The notes beneath the pieces were generated by a model. It did no database searches. It saw only the letters and a list, made by a program, of their open reading frames with translations, and had not been told where the DNA came from. A stretch of 11,848 nt of DNA from 13-1-40CM-70-15 sp964641215 (GTDB taxonomy: Bacteria > Gemmatimonadota > Gemmatimonadetes > Gemmatimonadales > GWC2-71-9): positions 1 through 11,848 of the forward strand of contig CAZXKD010000081.1 of NCBI GenBank assembly GCA_964641215.1, in the 5' to 3' direction. How positions within the stretch are numbered: position 1 is the stretch's first letter; each line of letters begins with the position of its first letter. Made by a program: the position numbers and the translations under genes. Positions 1 to 5,945 of this stretch are shown piece by piece.

Positions 1-364
1 GCGCCTTCAGCACCGCCTGCCGCACCCACCACACCGCGTACGAAATGAACTTTACACCCTGGTCGGGATCGAACTTCTTCACCGCTTTCAGCAACCCCTC
101 GTTGCCGATCGCCACCAGCTCGGAGAGGTCGAGGCCGTGTCCCTGGTACTTCTTGACGTAGGAGATGACGAATCGGAGGTTGGCGGTGACGAGCCGTTCG
201 GCGGCCTTCTCGTCCCCGCGCTGGACCCGCCGCGCCAGCCGGCGCTCTTCGGCGGGGTCCTTGATCAACGGCAGCTTCTGAATGTCCTGGAGGTATTGGT
301 CGAATGCACCCGATGGATTCGCGCGAAAGAACGCTTTCGCCTTGCCTGTCGTCGATCGGGCCAT
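1..364 (-). CDS. Sigma-70 family RNA polymerase sigma factor, N-terminal part (cut by window edge)
   Basis: The 121 visible residues from an ATG at 364-362 are the front of a primary-type sigma factor, the subunit that directs core RNA polymerase to promoters. Region 1.2 is at about residues 21-53 (FDQYLQDIQKLPLI, then PAEERRLARRVQRGD). Region 2 follows: ANLRFVISYVKKYQGHGLDL (2.1-2.2), then NEGLLKAVKKFDPDQGVKF and ISYAVWWVRQAVLKA (2.3-2.4), where the window stops. Regions 3 and 4 lie outside. There is no acidic region 1.1; only about 20 basic or polar residues precede region 1.2, as in compact RpoD/SigA or group 2 factors. The start is preceded by a G-rich GTGGGGG stretch that could act as ribosome binding site. 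Family assignment is very secure; primary versus group 2 cannot be settled from this fragment. Confidence 0.95.
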   Translation of the reverse strand, partial: MARSTTGKAKAFFRANPSGAFDQYLQDIQKLPLIKDPAEERRLARRVQRGDEKAAERLVTANLRFVISYVKKYQGHGLDLSELVAIGNEGLLKAVKKFDPDQGVKFISYAVWWVRQAVLKA

Positions 365-449
365 GCGCGGAACCCCCACGAGGGCACTGACGTGGCGTAC
401 AGCGACGGCGGATATCGGCCGCCATAGTGACCGACTCGAAACGCTCGCC

Positions 450-479
450 AATATAAGGAATCACTGCCAATTGGTGCAA
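450..479 (-). promoter_or_regulatory. Candidate promoter for the sigma factor gene
   Basis: Read on the minus strand, TTGCAC (479-474) and TATATT (455-450) are separated by 18 bp, a reasonable match to a housekeeping -35/-10 pair in an otherwise GC-rich sequence. Transcription from here would give a leader of roughly 80 nt before the ATG at 364. It sits in the AT-rich core of the gap, close to the DnaA-box-like cluster, so DnaA binding could affect it. This is a motif match only, and AT-rich DNA produces such matches by chance. Confidence 0.4.
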
Positions 480-511
480 ATTCCTGCTGTTTTCCACATC
501 ACAAATTCCTG
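477..511 (+). repeat. 10-bp direct repeat CAAATTCCTG flanking a DnaA-box-like 9-mer
   Basis: CAAATTCCTG occurs perfectly at 477-486 and again at 502-511, 25 bp apart start to start. The exact DnaA-box match TTTTCCACA (490-498) lies between the copies. By hand count, 451-510 is about 38% GC, far below the flanking genes. The arrangement resembles an iteron or unwinding element, but two copies of a 10-mer are weak evidence for either. Confidence 0.6.
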
Positions 512-620
512 GTCTCCTGCACGAGTGCACCGTTTGTCCACTATCCACAGAATGTGTGGAAACGAAGTTTGTACCGGCGGGCGTGGAAAACGTGTGGAGA
601 CGTGGGAATCGTGTGGCTAA
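490..620. promoter_or_regulatory. Cluster of DnaA-box-like 9-mers (candidate replication origin or DnaA-regulated promoter)
   Basis: Against the consensus TTWTNCACA the gap holds: TTTTCCACA at 490-498 (+, exact); CTATCCACA at 541-549 (+, one mismatch); GTTTCCACA at 563-555 (-, one); TTTTCCACG at 590-582 (-, one); TTAGCCACA at 620-612 (-, one); and TTGTCCACT at 534-542 (+, two) and GTCTCCACA at 601-593 (-, two). The 541 and 555 boxes face each other across 5 bp. The left part, 451-570, is about 44% GC. Boxes next to an AT-rich segment are typical of bacterial oriC, but no dnaA, dnaN or other origin-linked gene is visible. DnaA control of the sigma gene is an alternative. Individual boxes are clear to see; the function is inference. 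Confidence 0.45.
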
Positions 621-638
621 GCTGTTGAAGCGATGTGA

Positions 639-1748
639 CTAACGCTCGAACAGCAGTGCTTCCCGAACCAGTGCTTCCGGCGCCGCCACCGTCCAACCGG
701 TCGTGGCATCGACGTGCATCTCGCCTATGCGCGCCGGCAGCGCGAACCGGATCGCTCCGGCGCGCGTCTTCTTGTCCTGCAGCATCGCGGCCAGCAAGTC
801 ATCGGGGGTCGCGCCCTCGGGCGCCTCGAGCGGCAGGCGGTACGCCTCGAGCGCGCGTCGGATTCGTTCGGCCGTTCCCCGTTCGGCAACCCCCAGTCGT
901 TCGGCGAGCCGGGACTCGGCGGCCATCCCGATCGCCACGGCTTCGCCGTGGGCCACGGCGAACTTGGCGACGGTCTCGATCGCATGTCCCACGGTGTGCC
1001 CGAAGTTGAGCACGGCGCGTCGACCGGCTTCCCGCTCGTCGGCCGCGACGACCTGAGCCTTGATCTCCACCGACCGCGTCACCACGCGCTCCAGGATCGC
1101 AGGGTCTCGCTCCCGCACGGCCGTTCCCTCACGCTCCAGCAGTCCGAAGAACTCGGCGTCCGCGATGACCCCGTGCTTCAACGCCTCCGCCATGCCGGCC
1201 GCGAGCTGGACCGGCGGGAGGGTGCCGAGCACGTCGAGAGCGGCTACGACGAGCCGTGGCTGATGGAACGCGCCGAGCAGGTTCTTGCCGGTCGGCACGT
1301 CGACCCCGGTCTTCCCGCCGATCGAAGAGTCGATCATGGCGAGCAGGGTCGTCGGTACCTGCACGTGCGGGATGCCGCGCAGGTAGGTCGCCGCGACGAA
1401 ACCGGCCACATCGCCCACCACGCCGCCGCCCAAGGCCACCACGGCCGCGTCTCGCCCGAGCTGGCGGGCGAGCATCCGGTCGGAGAGCGCCGCCCACGTT
1501 TCGCGGGTCTTATTCCACTCCCCTGCCGGAAAGGCGAGCAGCTCCGCCCGGCACCCCGCGGCCGTGATCGTCCCAGCTACCTGTTCCCCGTAAAGCGGCC
1601 CGACGTGAGAGTCCGAGATCACGGCGTAGGCGGAGGCGGGGCAGTGCCGTGCGAGCAGCACCGGGAGCTCCGCCAGCAGCCCGCGGCCGATCAGGATGTC
1701 GTAGCTCGCGTCGCGGCGCTGAGAGAGGGGGACCCGGACGGTCACCAT
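639..1748 (-). CDS. aroB: 3-dehydroquinate synthase
   Basis: This 369-residue cytoplasmic enzyme of the shikimate pathway converts DAHP to 3-dehydroquinate, using NAD+ and a divalent metal. The NAD-binding segment GGGVVGDVAGF is at residues 107-117, followed by the active-site strip PTTLLAMIDSSIGGKTGVD (132-150) and GKNLLGAFHQP. The expected metal ligands are present as E188 (MAEALKHG), H251 (NFGHTVGHAIE) and H267 (AHGEAVAIGM); the 16-residue gap between the two histidines matches the family. DKKTRAGAIRFALP (325-338) is the usual C-terminal motif. Length is normal. The frame runs open to 1898, but the protein matches the family only from MVTVRV. That ATG at 1748 lies inside the stop region of the upstream adenosyltransferase (7-nt overlap); a GTG at 1745 giving a 4-nt GTGA overlap is equally plausible. 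Translation is probably coupled, as no strong ribosome binding site is seen. Confidence 0.97.
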   Translation of the reverse strand: MVTVRVPLSQRRDASYDILIGRGLLAELPVLLARHCPASAYAVISDSHVGPLYGEQVAGTITAAGCRAELLAFPAGEWNKTRETWAALSDRMLARQLGRDAAVVALGGGVVGDVAGFVAATYLRGIPHVQVPTTLLAMIDSSIGGKTGVDVPTGKNLLGAFHQPRLVVAALDVLGTLPPVQLAAGMAEALKHGVIADAEFFGLLEREGTAVRERDPAILERVVTRSVEIKAQVVAADEREAGRRAVLNFGHTVGHAIETVAKFAVAHGEAVAIGMAAESRLAERLGVAERGTAERIRRALEAYRLPLEAPEGATPDDLLAAMLQDKKTRAGAIRFALPARIGEMHVDATTGWTVAAPEALVREALLFER

Positions 1749-2293
1749 GGGACGTCGGAGACGTCGGCGGCCGCATTGGCCGCGCGCGCCAGCACGAACA
1801 ACAGATCGGAGAGACGGTTCAGATAGACCTGAACGGCGGGTGACGACAGGTGTCCTTCGCCCTTGAGCAGCACCACGGCCCGCTCCGCTCGGCGACACAC
1901 CGTGCGGGCCAGATGCAACGCGGCCGCCTTCGGAACGCCGCCGGGAAGGATGAACTGCTTCAGCGGCGGGAGCGTCGCCTCGTGCTGGTCGATGGCGCGC
2001 TCGAGTGCCCGGATCTCGTCATCGCCGATGAGCGAGCGACCCCGCAGTGTCTTGTCCAGCTTCTTGGGATCGGGCGCGGCGAGTTCCGCGCCGATGGTGA
2101 ACAGGTCGCGCTGGACCGTCTCCAGCAGGTCGCGGCCGTACGACCGGGGCTCCAGCGAGAGAGCCATCCCGATCGCGGCATTGAGCTCGTCCACCTGGCC
2201 GTAGGCCTCGACGCGCGGGTGACTTTTCGGCACACGCTCGCCGCCGAACAGACCGGTCTCGCCGCCGTCGCCGGTCCTCGTGTAGATCTTCAC
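1742..2293 (-). CDS. pduO: PduO-type ATP:cob(I)alamin adenosyltransferase
   Basis: The 183-residue protein transfers the 5'-deoxyadenosyl group of ATP to cob(I)alamin, making coenzyme B12. It has the PduO-family marks in order: the N-terminal ATP-binding TRTGDGGETGLFGGERVPK (5-23), R27VEAYGQVDELNAAIG (27-42), FILPGG (114-119), HLARTVCRRAER (127-138) and the final helix YLNRLSDLLFVLARAAN (157-173). Length is typical of the stand-alone trimeric enzyme. The start is GTG at 2293-2291, directly giving the conserved MKIYTRTGDGG. It shares a likely transcript with aroB downstream. No cobalamin biosynthesis or B12-dependent enzyme gene is near, so pairing with aroB looks like generic operon packing rather than a pathway link. 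No cobalamin riboswitch fits in the 117-bp upstream gap. Confidence 0.95.
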   Translation of the reverse strand: MKIYTRTGDGGETGLFGGERVPKSHPRVEAYGQVDELNAAIGMALSLEPRSYGRDLLETVQRDLFTIGAELAAPDPKKLDKTLRGRSLIGDDEIRALERAIDQHEATLPPLKQFILPGGVPKAAALHLARTVCRRAERAVVLLKGEGHLSSPAVQVYLNRLSDLLFVLARAANAAADVSDVPW

Positions 2294-2299
2294 GCGCGG

Positions 2300-2305
2300 A
2301 ACCTA
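2300..2305 (-). promoter_or_regulatory. TANNNT -10-like element 6 nt before the adenosyltransferase start
   Basis: On the minus strand TAGGTT (2305-2300) is followed by six bases and then the GTG start codon. If this is a -10 element, transcription would begin at or within a base or two of the start codon, giving a leaderless mRNA. No convincing -35 sequence is seen 17-18 bp upstream. AGG inside the same hexamer could instead be a weak ribosome binding site, so the reading is uncertain. Confidence 0.3.
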
Positions 2306-2375
2306 CGCGCAGCGGTACCGGAGCGCGAGCGGTCGGGCCTCGAGGACCCGCCGGCCGCGACGACCGCGACCGTGC

Positions 2376-2404
2376 TTGCTCGCCGCATACCCTCCCGTTA
2401 CCCT
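2376..2404 (+). promoter_or_regulatory. Candidate promoter of the ferredoxin-NADP+ reductase gene, leaderless type
   Basis: TTGCTC (2376-2381), a 17-bp spacer and TACCCT (2399-2404) form a -35/-10 pair. The -10 ends 6 nt before the ATG at 2411, so the predicted transcription start coincides with the start codon. The 30 bases before the ATG are pyrimidine-rich and contain no Shine-Dalgarno-like sequence, which supports leaderless translation. The same TANNNT-N6-start spacing occurs on the other side of this gap. Confidence 0.4.
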
Positions 2405-2410
2405 TGCCGC

Positions 2411-3433
2411 ATGCAGGACGCCAAGGATATCACGATCATCGGGGCCGGCCCTACGGGGCTGTTCGGGGCGTTCTACGCGGGGATGCGGGGCGCGTCCTGC
2501 CGGCTCATCGACAATTTGGACCAGGTGGGCGGCCAGCTCACCGCCCTGTATCCCGAAAAGTACATCTTCGACGTCGCCGGCTTCCACAAGGTGCTCTCCA
2601 AAGACCTCGTGAAGGGCATGGCCGAGCAGGGTCTCCAGTTCGGGGCACCGGTGCATCTGGGAGAAAAGGTGGTCGGCCTTAAGCGCGAGGGTGAAGACGG
2701 CAAGCCGCTCTTCATCGTGGTGACCGACAAGGAGGAGTATCCGTCCCGCACGGTGCTCATCGCCGGTGGCATCGGCGCGTTCACGCCCCGCAAGCTGCCG
2801 CTCAAAGAGGCCGACCAGTGGCTGGGGCGGGGGCTCTACGACCGGGTGCTGAACAAGGAGGAGTTCGCGGGCCGCCGCGTGATCATCGTGGGTGGCGGGG
2901 ATTCGGCCTTCGACTGGGCGGTGAACCTGCAGGGGATCGCGAAGTCAATCCTGATGATCCACCGGCGAGACGGGTTCCGCGCCCATCAGGCGACGGTCGA
3001 TCAGGTGCGCCGGCTGTGCGCGGAGGAGAAGATGGAGCTGCGCACGTTTTGCGAGGTGAAGGCCATCCACGGCAGCGACGTGGTGGAGCGCGTCACGATC
3101 GTCAACAACAAGACGAAACAGGAAGACACGCTGGGCATCGATGCCGTGCTGCCGCAGCTCGGCTTCATCTCCTCATTGGGGGCCATCGCCGAGTGGGGCC
3201 TCGACGTAGAGAAAGGCGACATCAAGGTCACCCAGACGATGGCGACTAACCTCCCCGGCATCTTTGCCGCCGGCGACATCACCACCTACCCGGGGAAGCT
3301 GAAGCTCATCGCCACCGGCGTCGCCGAGGCGTGCATCGCCGTCAACCACGCGGTGCACTTCATCAACCCCGCCGCGAAGATCGAGCCGGGGCACTCGAGT
3401 AACATGGCCCTCTTTGGACAGAAAGAAGACTGA
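2411..3433 (+). CDS. Thioredoxin-reductase-like ferredoxin/flavodoxin-NADP+ reductase (YumC type)
   Basis: This 340-residue cytoplasmic FAD enzyme is expected to shuttle electrons between NADPH and ferredoxin or flavodoxin. The FAD-binding GAGPTGLFGAFYAG lies at residues 11-24, the second dinucleotide (NADPH) motif GGGDSAFDWA at 161-170 with the phosphate-binding HRRDGFRAH at 184-192, and the FAD-contacting FAAGDI at 286-291. The CxxC redox pair of true thioredoxin reductase is absent from the NADPH domain, and the chain continues past the last FAD motif into a tail with GHSSNMALFG. Both features separate YumC-type reductases from thioredoxin reductase. Length matches the family (about 330-350). 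The frame is open back to 1850, but that part is antisense to the adenosyltransferase gene; ATG 2411 gives the canonical N-terminus. It stands alone, divergent from pduO and convergent with dacB. Confidence 0.93.
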   Translation: MQDAKDITIIGAGPTGLFGAFYAGMRGASCRLIDNLDQVGGQLTALYPEKYIFDVAGFHKVLSKDLVKGMAEQGLQFGAPVHLGEKVVGLKREGEDGKPLFIVVTDKEEYPSRTVLIAGGIGAFTPRKLPLKEADQWLGRGLYDRVLNKEEFAGRRVIIVGGGDSAFDWAVNLQGIAKSILMIHRRDGFRAHQATVDQVRRLCAEEKMELRTFCEVKAIHGSDVVERVTIVNNKTKQEDTLGIDAVLPQLGFISSLGAIAEWGLDVEKGDIKVTQTMATNLPGIFAAGDITTYPGKLKLIATGVAEACIAVNHAVHFINPAAKIEPGHSSNMALFGQKED

Positions 3434-3440
3434 ACAAACC

Positions 3441-3524
3441 AGAGACGTCGAACAAAGGCGTTGAACAGGAACGTCTAACGAATGCGTTCGACGCAGTCGT
3501 TCGACGTAGTCGTTAGACGTCTCT
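3441..3524. terminator. Possible two-way terminator formed by the inverted repeats between convergent genes
   Basis: AGAGACGTC (3441-3449) and GACGTCTCT (3516-3524) could pair as the base of a long hairpin, with inner stems from the 13-bp array. The outer bases AAACC (3436-3440) and GGTTT (3533-3537) could extend it with a bulge. The plus-strand reductase ends at 3433 and the minus-strand dacB ends at 3527, so both transcripts would run straight into it. The T-tracts after the hairpin are poor on both strands (TTATTTGGTTTT on plus), so intrinsic termination is uncertain. Confidence 0.4.
3443..3520. repeat. Six tandem 13-bp units with a palindromic CGTYNRACG core, between convergent genes
   Basis: Aligning in steps of 13 from 3443 gives six contiguous units (3443-3455, 3456-3468, 3469-3481, 3482-3494, 3495-3507, 3508-3520). 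All six carry CGT at unit positions 4-6 and AC at positions 10-11; the general core is CGTYNRAC, followed by G in the last four units. Units five and six differ at one base (AGTCGTTCGACGT versus AGTCGTTAGACGT). Because the core is self-complementary, the array is also an inverted repeat: ACGTCTAACGA (3471-3481) pairs perfectly with TCGTTAGACGT (3510-3520), and AGAGACGTC (3441-3449) with GACGTCTCT (3516-3524). It fills almost the whole gap. I do not recognise it as a named repeat family. Confidence 0.85.
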
Positions 3525-3526
3525 CG

Positions 3527-5059
3527 TTATTTGGTTTTCCCAATCTCCACGACAACGGAATCAATCCGCGCCAGCATCTGCTGGTACGGCACGCTATGGG
3601 CATTGGCCTGGACGCTGAAGATGTACGTGCGGCCGTCGGGCCGGTCGAGGAAGCCCGACAGGCTGTTCACGCGATCGATGCTGCCGGTCTTGGCTGTGAC
3701 GTGCCCCTCAAGCGGCGTGCCCACGAAGCGCTTGAGCAGCGAGCCGGGCTGGGCCGAATGGGGGAGTGCCGCCAGGAAGGGAGCGCCCTTGGGATGGCGG
3801 CGCATGTAGGCGAGGAGCTGCACCAACGCGCGCGGCGCGATGAGATTACCGGCCGCGAGCCCCGACCCGTCCTCGAGGCTGAAGGCGGTGGAATCGATCT
3901 TCACCGAGTCGATCAAGAAGCGTCGCTCCACGTCCAACCCTGCCTCCCAGGATCCCTCCCCGCGGAATTCCCGCCCGAGGATCTTGAGCAACATCTCGGC
4001 GAACCAGTTCTGGCTGGAATTCAGAATCGGAAACAGCACGTCGCCCAGAGGCCGTCCCAGGTACTCGGCCAGGGGGGGGAGTGGGGGCGACGCGCAGCAA
4101 CGCACGGCGCGGTAGGCGAGTGAGTCGGTCGTGCCGGCGGTGCCCCCTTCGACGCTGACCCCTTTGCGCAGCAGCGCCGTCGCCAGGGCGCGGGCCGCAT
4201 ACAGGTTCGGGTCCGGGACCGCGAAGCTCTCGATCCACGGCTTCCGCCCCAGCGCCACGGTGCCCTCAGCCCAGATGTCCCAGGTCCCCACGCCCGGCGA
4301 ACGGAAGAAGTTGTCCCCGATCGTGGTGCTCGAATCGGCGGGGACTGTGCGAGCCCGGTTCTCGAAGGTGAACAGGCCGATGTCGGGCGACCAGGTGATG
4401 CCGGGCGGTTGGTCCGCGGCTGCGCCCGGCGCGATGTGGAAGTCCACGCTGTTGTCGTGGAACCCGAGCCCGGAAACCGGCGCGGCGTACCACCAGTTGA
4501 GATCGAACGCGTTCCAGGCGGGGTGGACCAGCGTCCGCTCGAAGAACGAGCCGTCGCCAACCACCTTCCCGGTGATGCGCCGGATCCCTCGGGCGCGCAC
4601 CGAGTCGGCAAGCCGGTCCACCACGGTGAAGGCGGAGTCGCAGGCGCCTGGCGCGAGCGTGTCGACGGAGTAGCAGCGCTCCGACCAGGTGGGGTCGCCG
4701 CGGCCGTACAGCACCAAATCGCCGTGCAGCACGCCATCCTGGAGGCGGCCGTTCGTATAGAGGCTCGTCCGCACGCGATAGTCGGAGGGGAGCAGCACCG
4801 TGGCGGTCGCCGTCACAACGAGCTTGGTGTTGCTCGCCGGCACGCGGTAGCGGTCGGCGTTGCGTTGGTAGAGCACGCGTCCGCGATCATCCTGCACGAA
4901 GACGCCCCAGGTGGCCCGGTCGAACGGCGCCGCATCGAGCAGGGTGGTGAGGCGGTGCTCGAGCGAGCCACGCAAGGGCTTGGTGCGACCGGGAGGCGCC
5001 GCGGTCTGCGCCGCCAGCCCGGTGCTAATCGTAAGCGATGCGAGGATCAGCTTTCGCAT
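3527..5059 (-). CDS. dacB: D-alanyl-D-alanine carboxypeptidase/endopeptidase, PBP4 type (peptidase S13)
   Basis: The 510-residue penicillin-binding protein trims or cleaves D-Ala-containing cross-links of peptidoglycan in the periplasm. A signal peptide (MRKLILASLTISTGLAAQ) comes first. The three S13 active-site motifs are present and in order: SxxK as S76-N-T-K79, SxN as S349-Q-N351 (NSSQNWFAEMLLK), and KTG at 457-459 (TAKTGSIDRVNSLSGF). DGSGL at 397-401 and WYAAPVSGLGFHDNSVDF (190-207) are also typical, and length fits. The start overlaps the end of the permease gene by 35 nt; the MRK signal-peptide start and a GGATCTGG sequence just upstream favour it. It is the last gene of a binding protein-permease-dacB cluster, suggesting co-expression with peptide uptake. 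An eight-G run at 4072-4079 lies inside the coding region with the frame intact. Confidence 0.96.
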   Translation of the reverse strand: MRKLILASLTISTGLAAQTAAPPGRTKPLRGSLEHRLTTLLDAAPFDRATWGVFVQDDRGRVLYQRNADRYRVPASNTKLVVTATATVLLPSDYRVRTSLYTNGRLQDGVLHGDLVLYGRGDPTWSERCYSVDTLAPGACDSAFTVVDRLADSVRARGIRRITGKVVGDGSFFERTLVHPAWNAFDLNWWYAAPVSGLGFHDNSVDFHIAPGAAADQPPGITWSPDIGLFTFENRARTVPADSSTTIGDNFFRSPGVGTWDIWAEGTVALGRKPWIESFAVPDPNLYAARALATALLRKGVSVEGGTAGTTDSLAYRAVRCCASPPLPPLAEYLGRPLGDVLFPILNSSQNWFAEMLLKILGREFRGEGSWEAGLDVERRFLIDSVKIDSTAFSLEDGSGLAAGNLIAPRALVQLLAYMRRHPKGAPFLAALPHSAQPGSLLKRFVGTPLEGHVTAKTGSIDRVNSLSGFLDRPDGRTYIFSVQANAHSVPYQQMLARIDSVVVEIGKTK

Positions 5060-5945
5060 AGACCAGATCCGTCAAGAGGTTCACCACGACAAACACGACG
5101 GAGAGAAACAGGATGCTCCCCTGAATGGCGGGGAGGTCGCGCTTCTCGATCGCCGACAGCACGTAGCGCCCGACACCAGGCCAGGCGAAAATCGTCTCGG
5201 TGAGCAGGCTCCCCGTCAGGTAGTTGCCGACGTCTAGCCCAAGCACGGTGATCACGGGAATGAGGGCGTTCCGGAAGGCGTGTTTGCCCACCACCGCGAG
5301 CTCCGACAGACCCTTAGCCCGCGCCGTCCGGATGAAATCGCTCGACAGCACCTCCTGCATCGCCCCGCGCGTCATCCGGGCGAGGAACGCCACACTGCGC
5401 ATGCCCAGCGTCGCGGCGGGGAGCAGGAGAAACGCGACGCCGCCCGAGCCCGACGGCGGCAACCAGCGCAGCGTGACCGCGAAGAGGAGGATCAACAGCA
5501 GCCCCACCCAGTAGACCGGGAAGGAGACGCCCAGATACGAGAGGAGCATCGCGATCCGGTCGAAGGCGCCCCCCGCGCGCACGGCGGCGAGGACGCCGAG
5601 CGTGATGCCGGTAACCGCCGCGAAGGTCATCGCCGCCAGCGCCAGTTGCACCGTCCTGGGGAATCGCTCGGCCAGGTCCCGCGCGATCGGTCGGCGCGTG
5701 ATGTACGACCGGCCCAGATCGCCGCGCACGACGCCCCAGACGTAGTGCCCGAACTGCGCCGGGAGCGGGTCGTCGAGGTGCAGCTCGGCCCGCAACCGCG
5801 CGATCGTCGCCGAGTCGGCCCGTTCCCCCACCATCTCGAGCACCGGGTCACCCGGCACAACGTTGAGCAGCAGGAAGGCCACGACCAGCACCCCGAACAG
5901 CGTAGGCACCGTCAGGAGCACGCGGCGCCCCAGCGTCCGGCTCAC
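5025..5945 (-). CDS. DppB-type ABC peptide transporter permease
   Basis: This 306-residue inner-membrane protein is one half of the permease channel of a dipeptide/oligopeptide/nickel-type importer. RRVLLTVPTLFGVLVVAFLLLNVVPGDP (7-34) is the classical DppB first transmembrane segment and loop. The BPD_transp_1 region has hydrophobic segments near residues 99-122, 130-158, 169-189, 226-252 and 275-296. The EAA loop that docks the ATPase reads SSDFIRTARAKGLSE...HAFRNALIP (201-230). The C-terminus, LTDLVYAKADPRIAYD, is the family ending. The frame is open to 6047, but the GTG at 5945 overlaps the upstream stop as GTGA and restores the normal N-terminus. Importers of this family normally need a DppC-type partner and two ATPases; neither is encoded in this cluster, which goes straight to dacB. 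Confidence 0.95.
   Translation of the reverse strand: MSRTLGRRVLLTVPTLFGVLVVAFLLLNVVPGDPVLEMVGERADSATIARLRAELHLDDPLPAQFGHYVWGVVRGDLGRSYITRRPIARDLAERFPRTVQLALAAMTFAAVTGITLGVLAAVRAGGAFDRIAMLLSYLGVSFPVYWVGLLLILLFAVTLRWLPPSGSGGVAFLLLPAATLGMRSVAFLARMTRGAMQEVLSSDFIRTARAKGLSELAVVGKHAFRNALIPVITVLGLDVGNYLTGSLLTETIFAWPGVGRYVLSAIEKRDLPAIQGSILFLSVVFVVVNLLTDLVYAKADPRIAYD

Noticed and set aside
518..529. Dyad TGCACGAGTGCA as an operator
   Set aside because: Arms are only 5 bp with a 2-bp spacer and there is no second copy or recognisable regulator nearby; too weak to list as a site.
714..1826. Long 370-codon open frame on the plus strand
   Set aside because: It is antisense to aroB, which has all its catalytic motifs; the plus-strand translation shows no family features and reflects high GC content.
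1749..1898. Upstream extension of aroB by 50 residues
   Set aside because: The segment overlaps the adenosyltransferase coding region in another frame and is not part of the family's N-terminus.
1850..2410. Upstream extension of the ferredoxin-NADP+ reductase reading frame
   Set aside because: It lies antisense to the adenosyltransferase; the conserved FAD motif begins right after ATG 2411.
2294..2410. Cobalamin riboswitch upstream of the adenosyltransferase
   Set aside because: The gap is 117 bp shared with a divergent gene, shorter than a B12 riboswitch (about 200 nt), and no B12-box-like sequence was seen.
4072..4079. Eight-G run in dacB as a phase-variation tract
   Set aside because: The frame is intact, it lies mid-gene in a variable Pro-rich loop, and runs of this length arise easily in GC-rich coding DNA; no evidence of switching.
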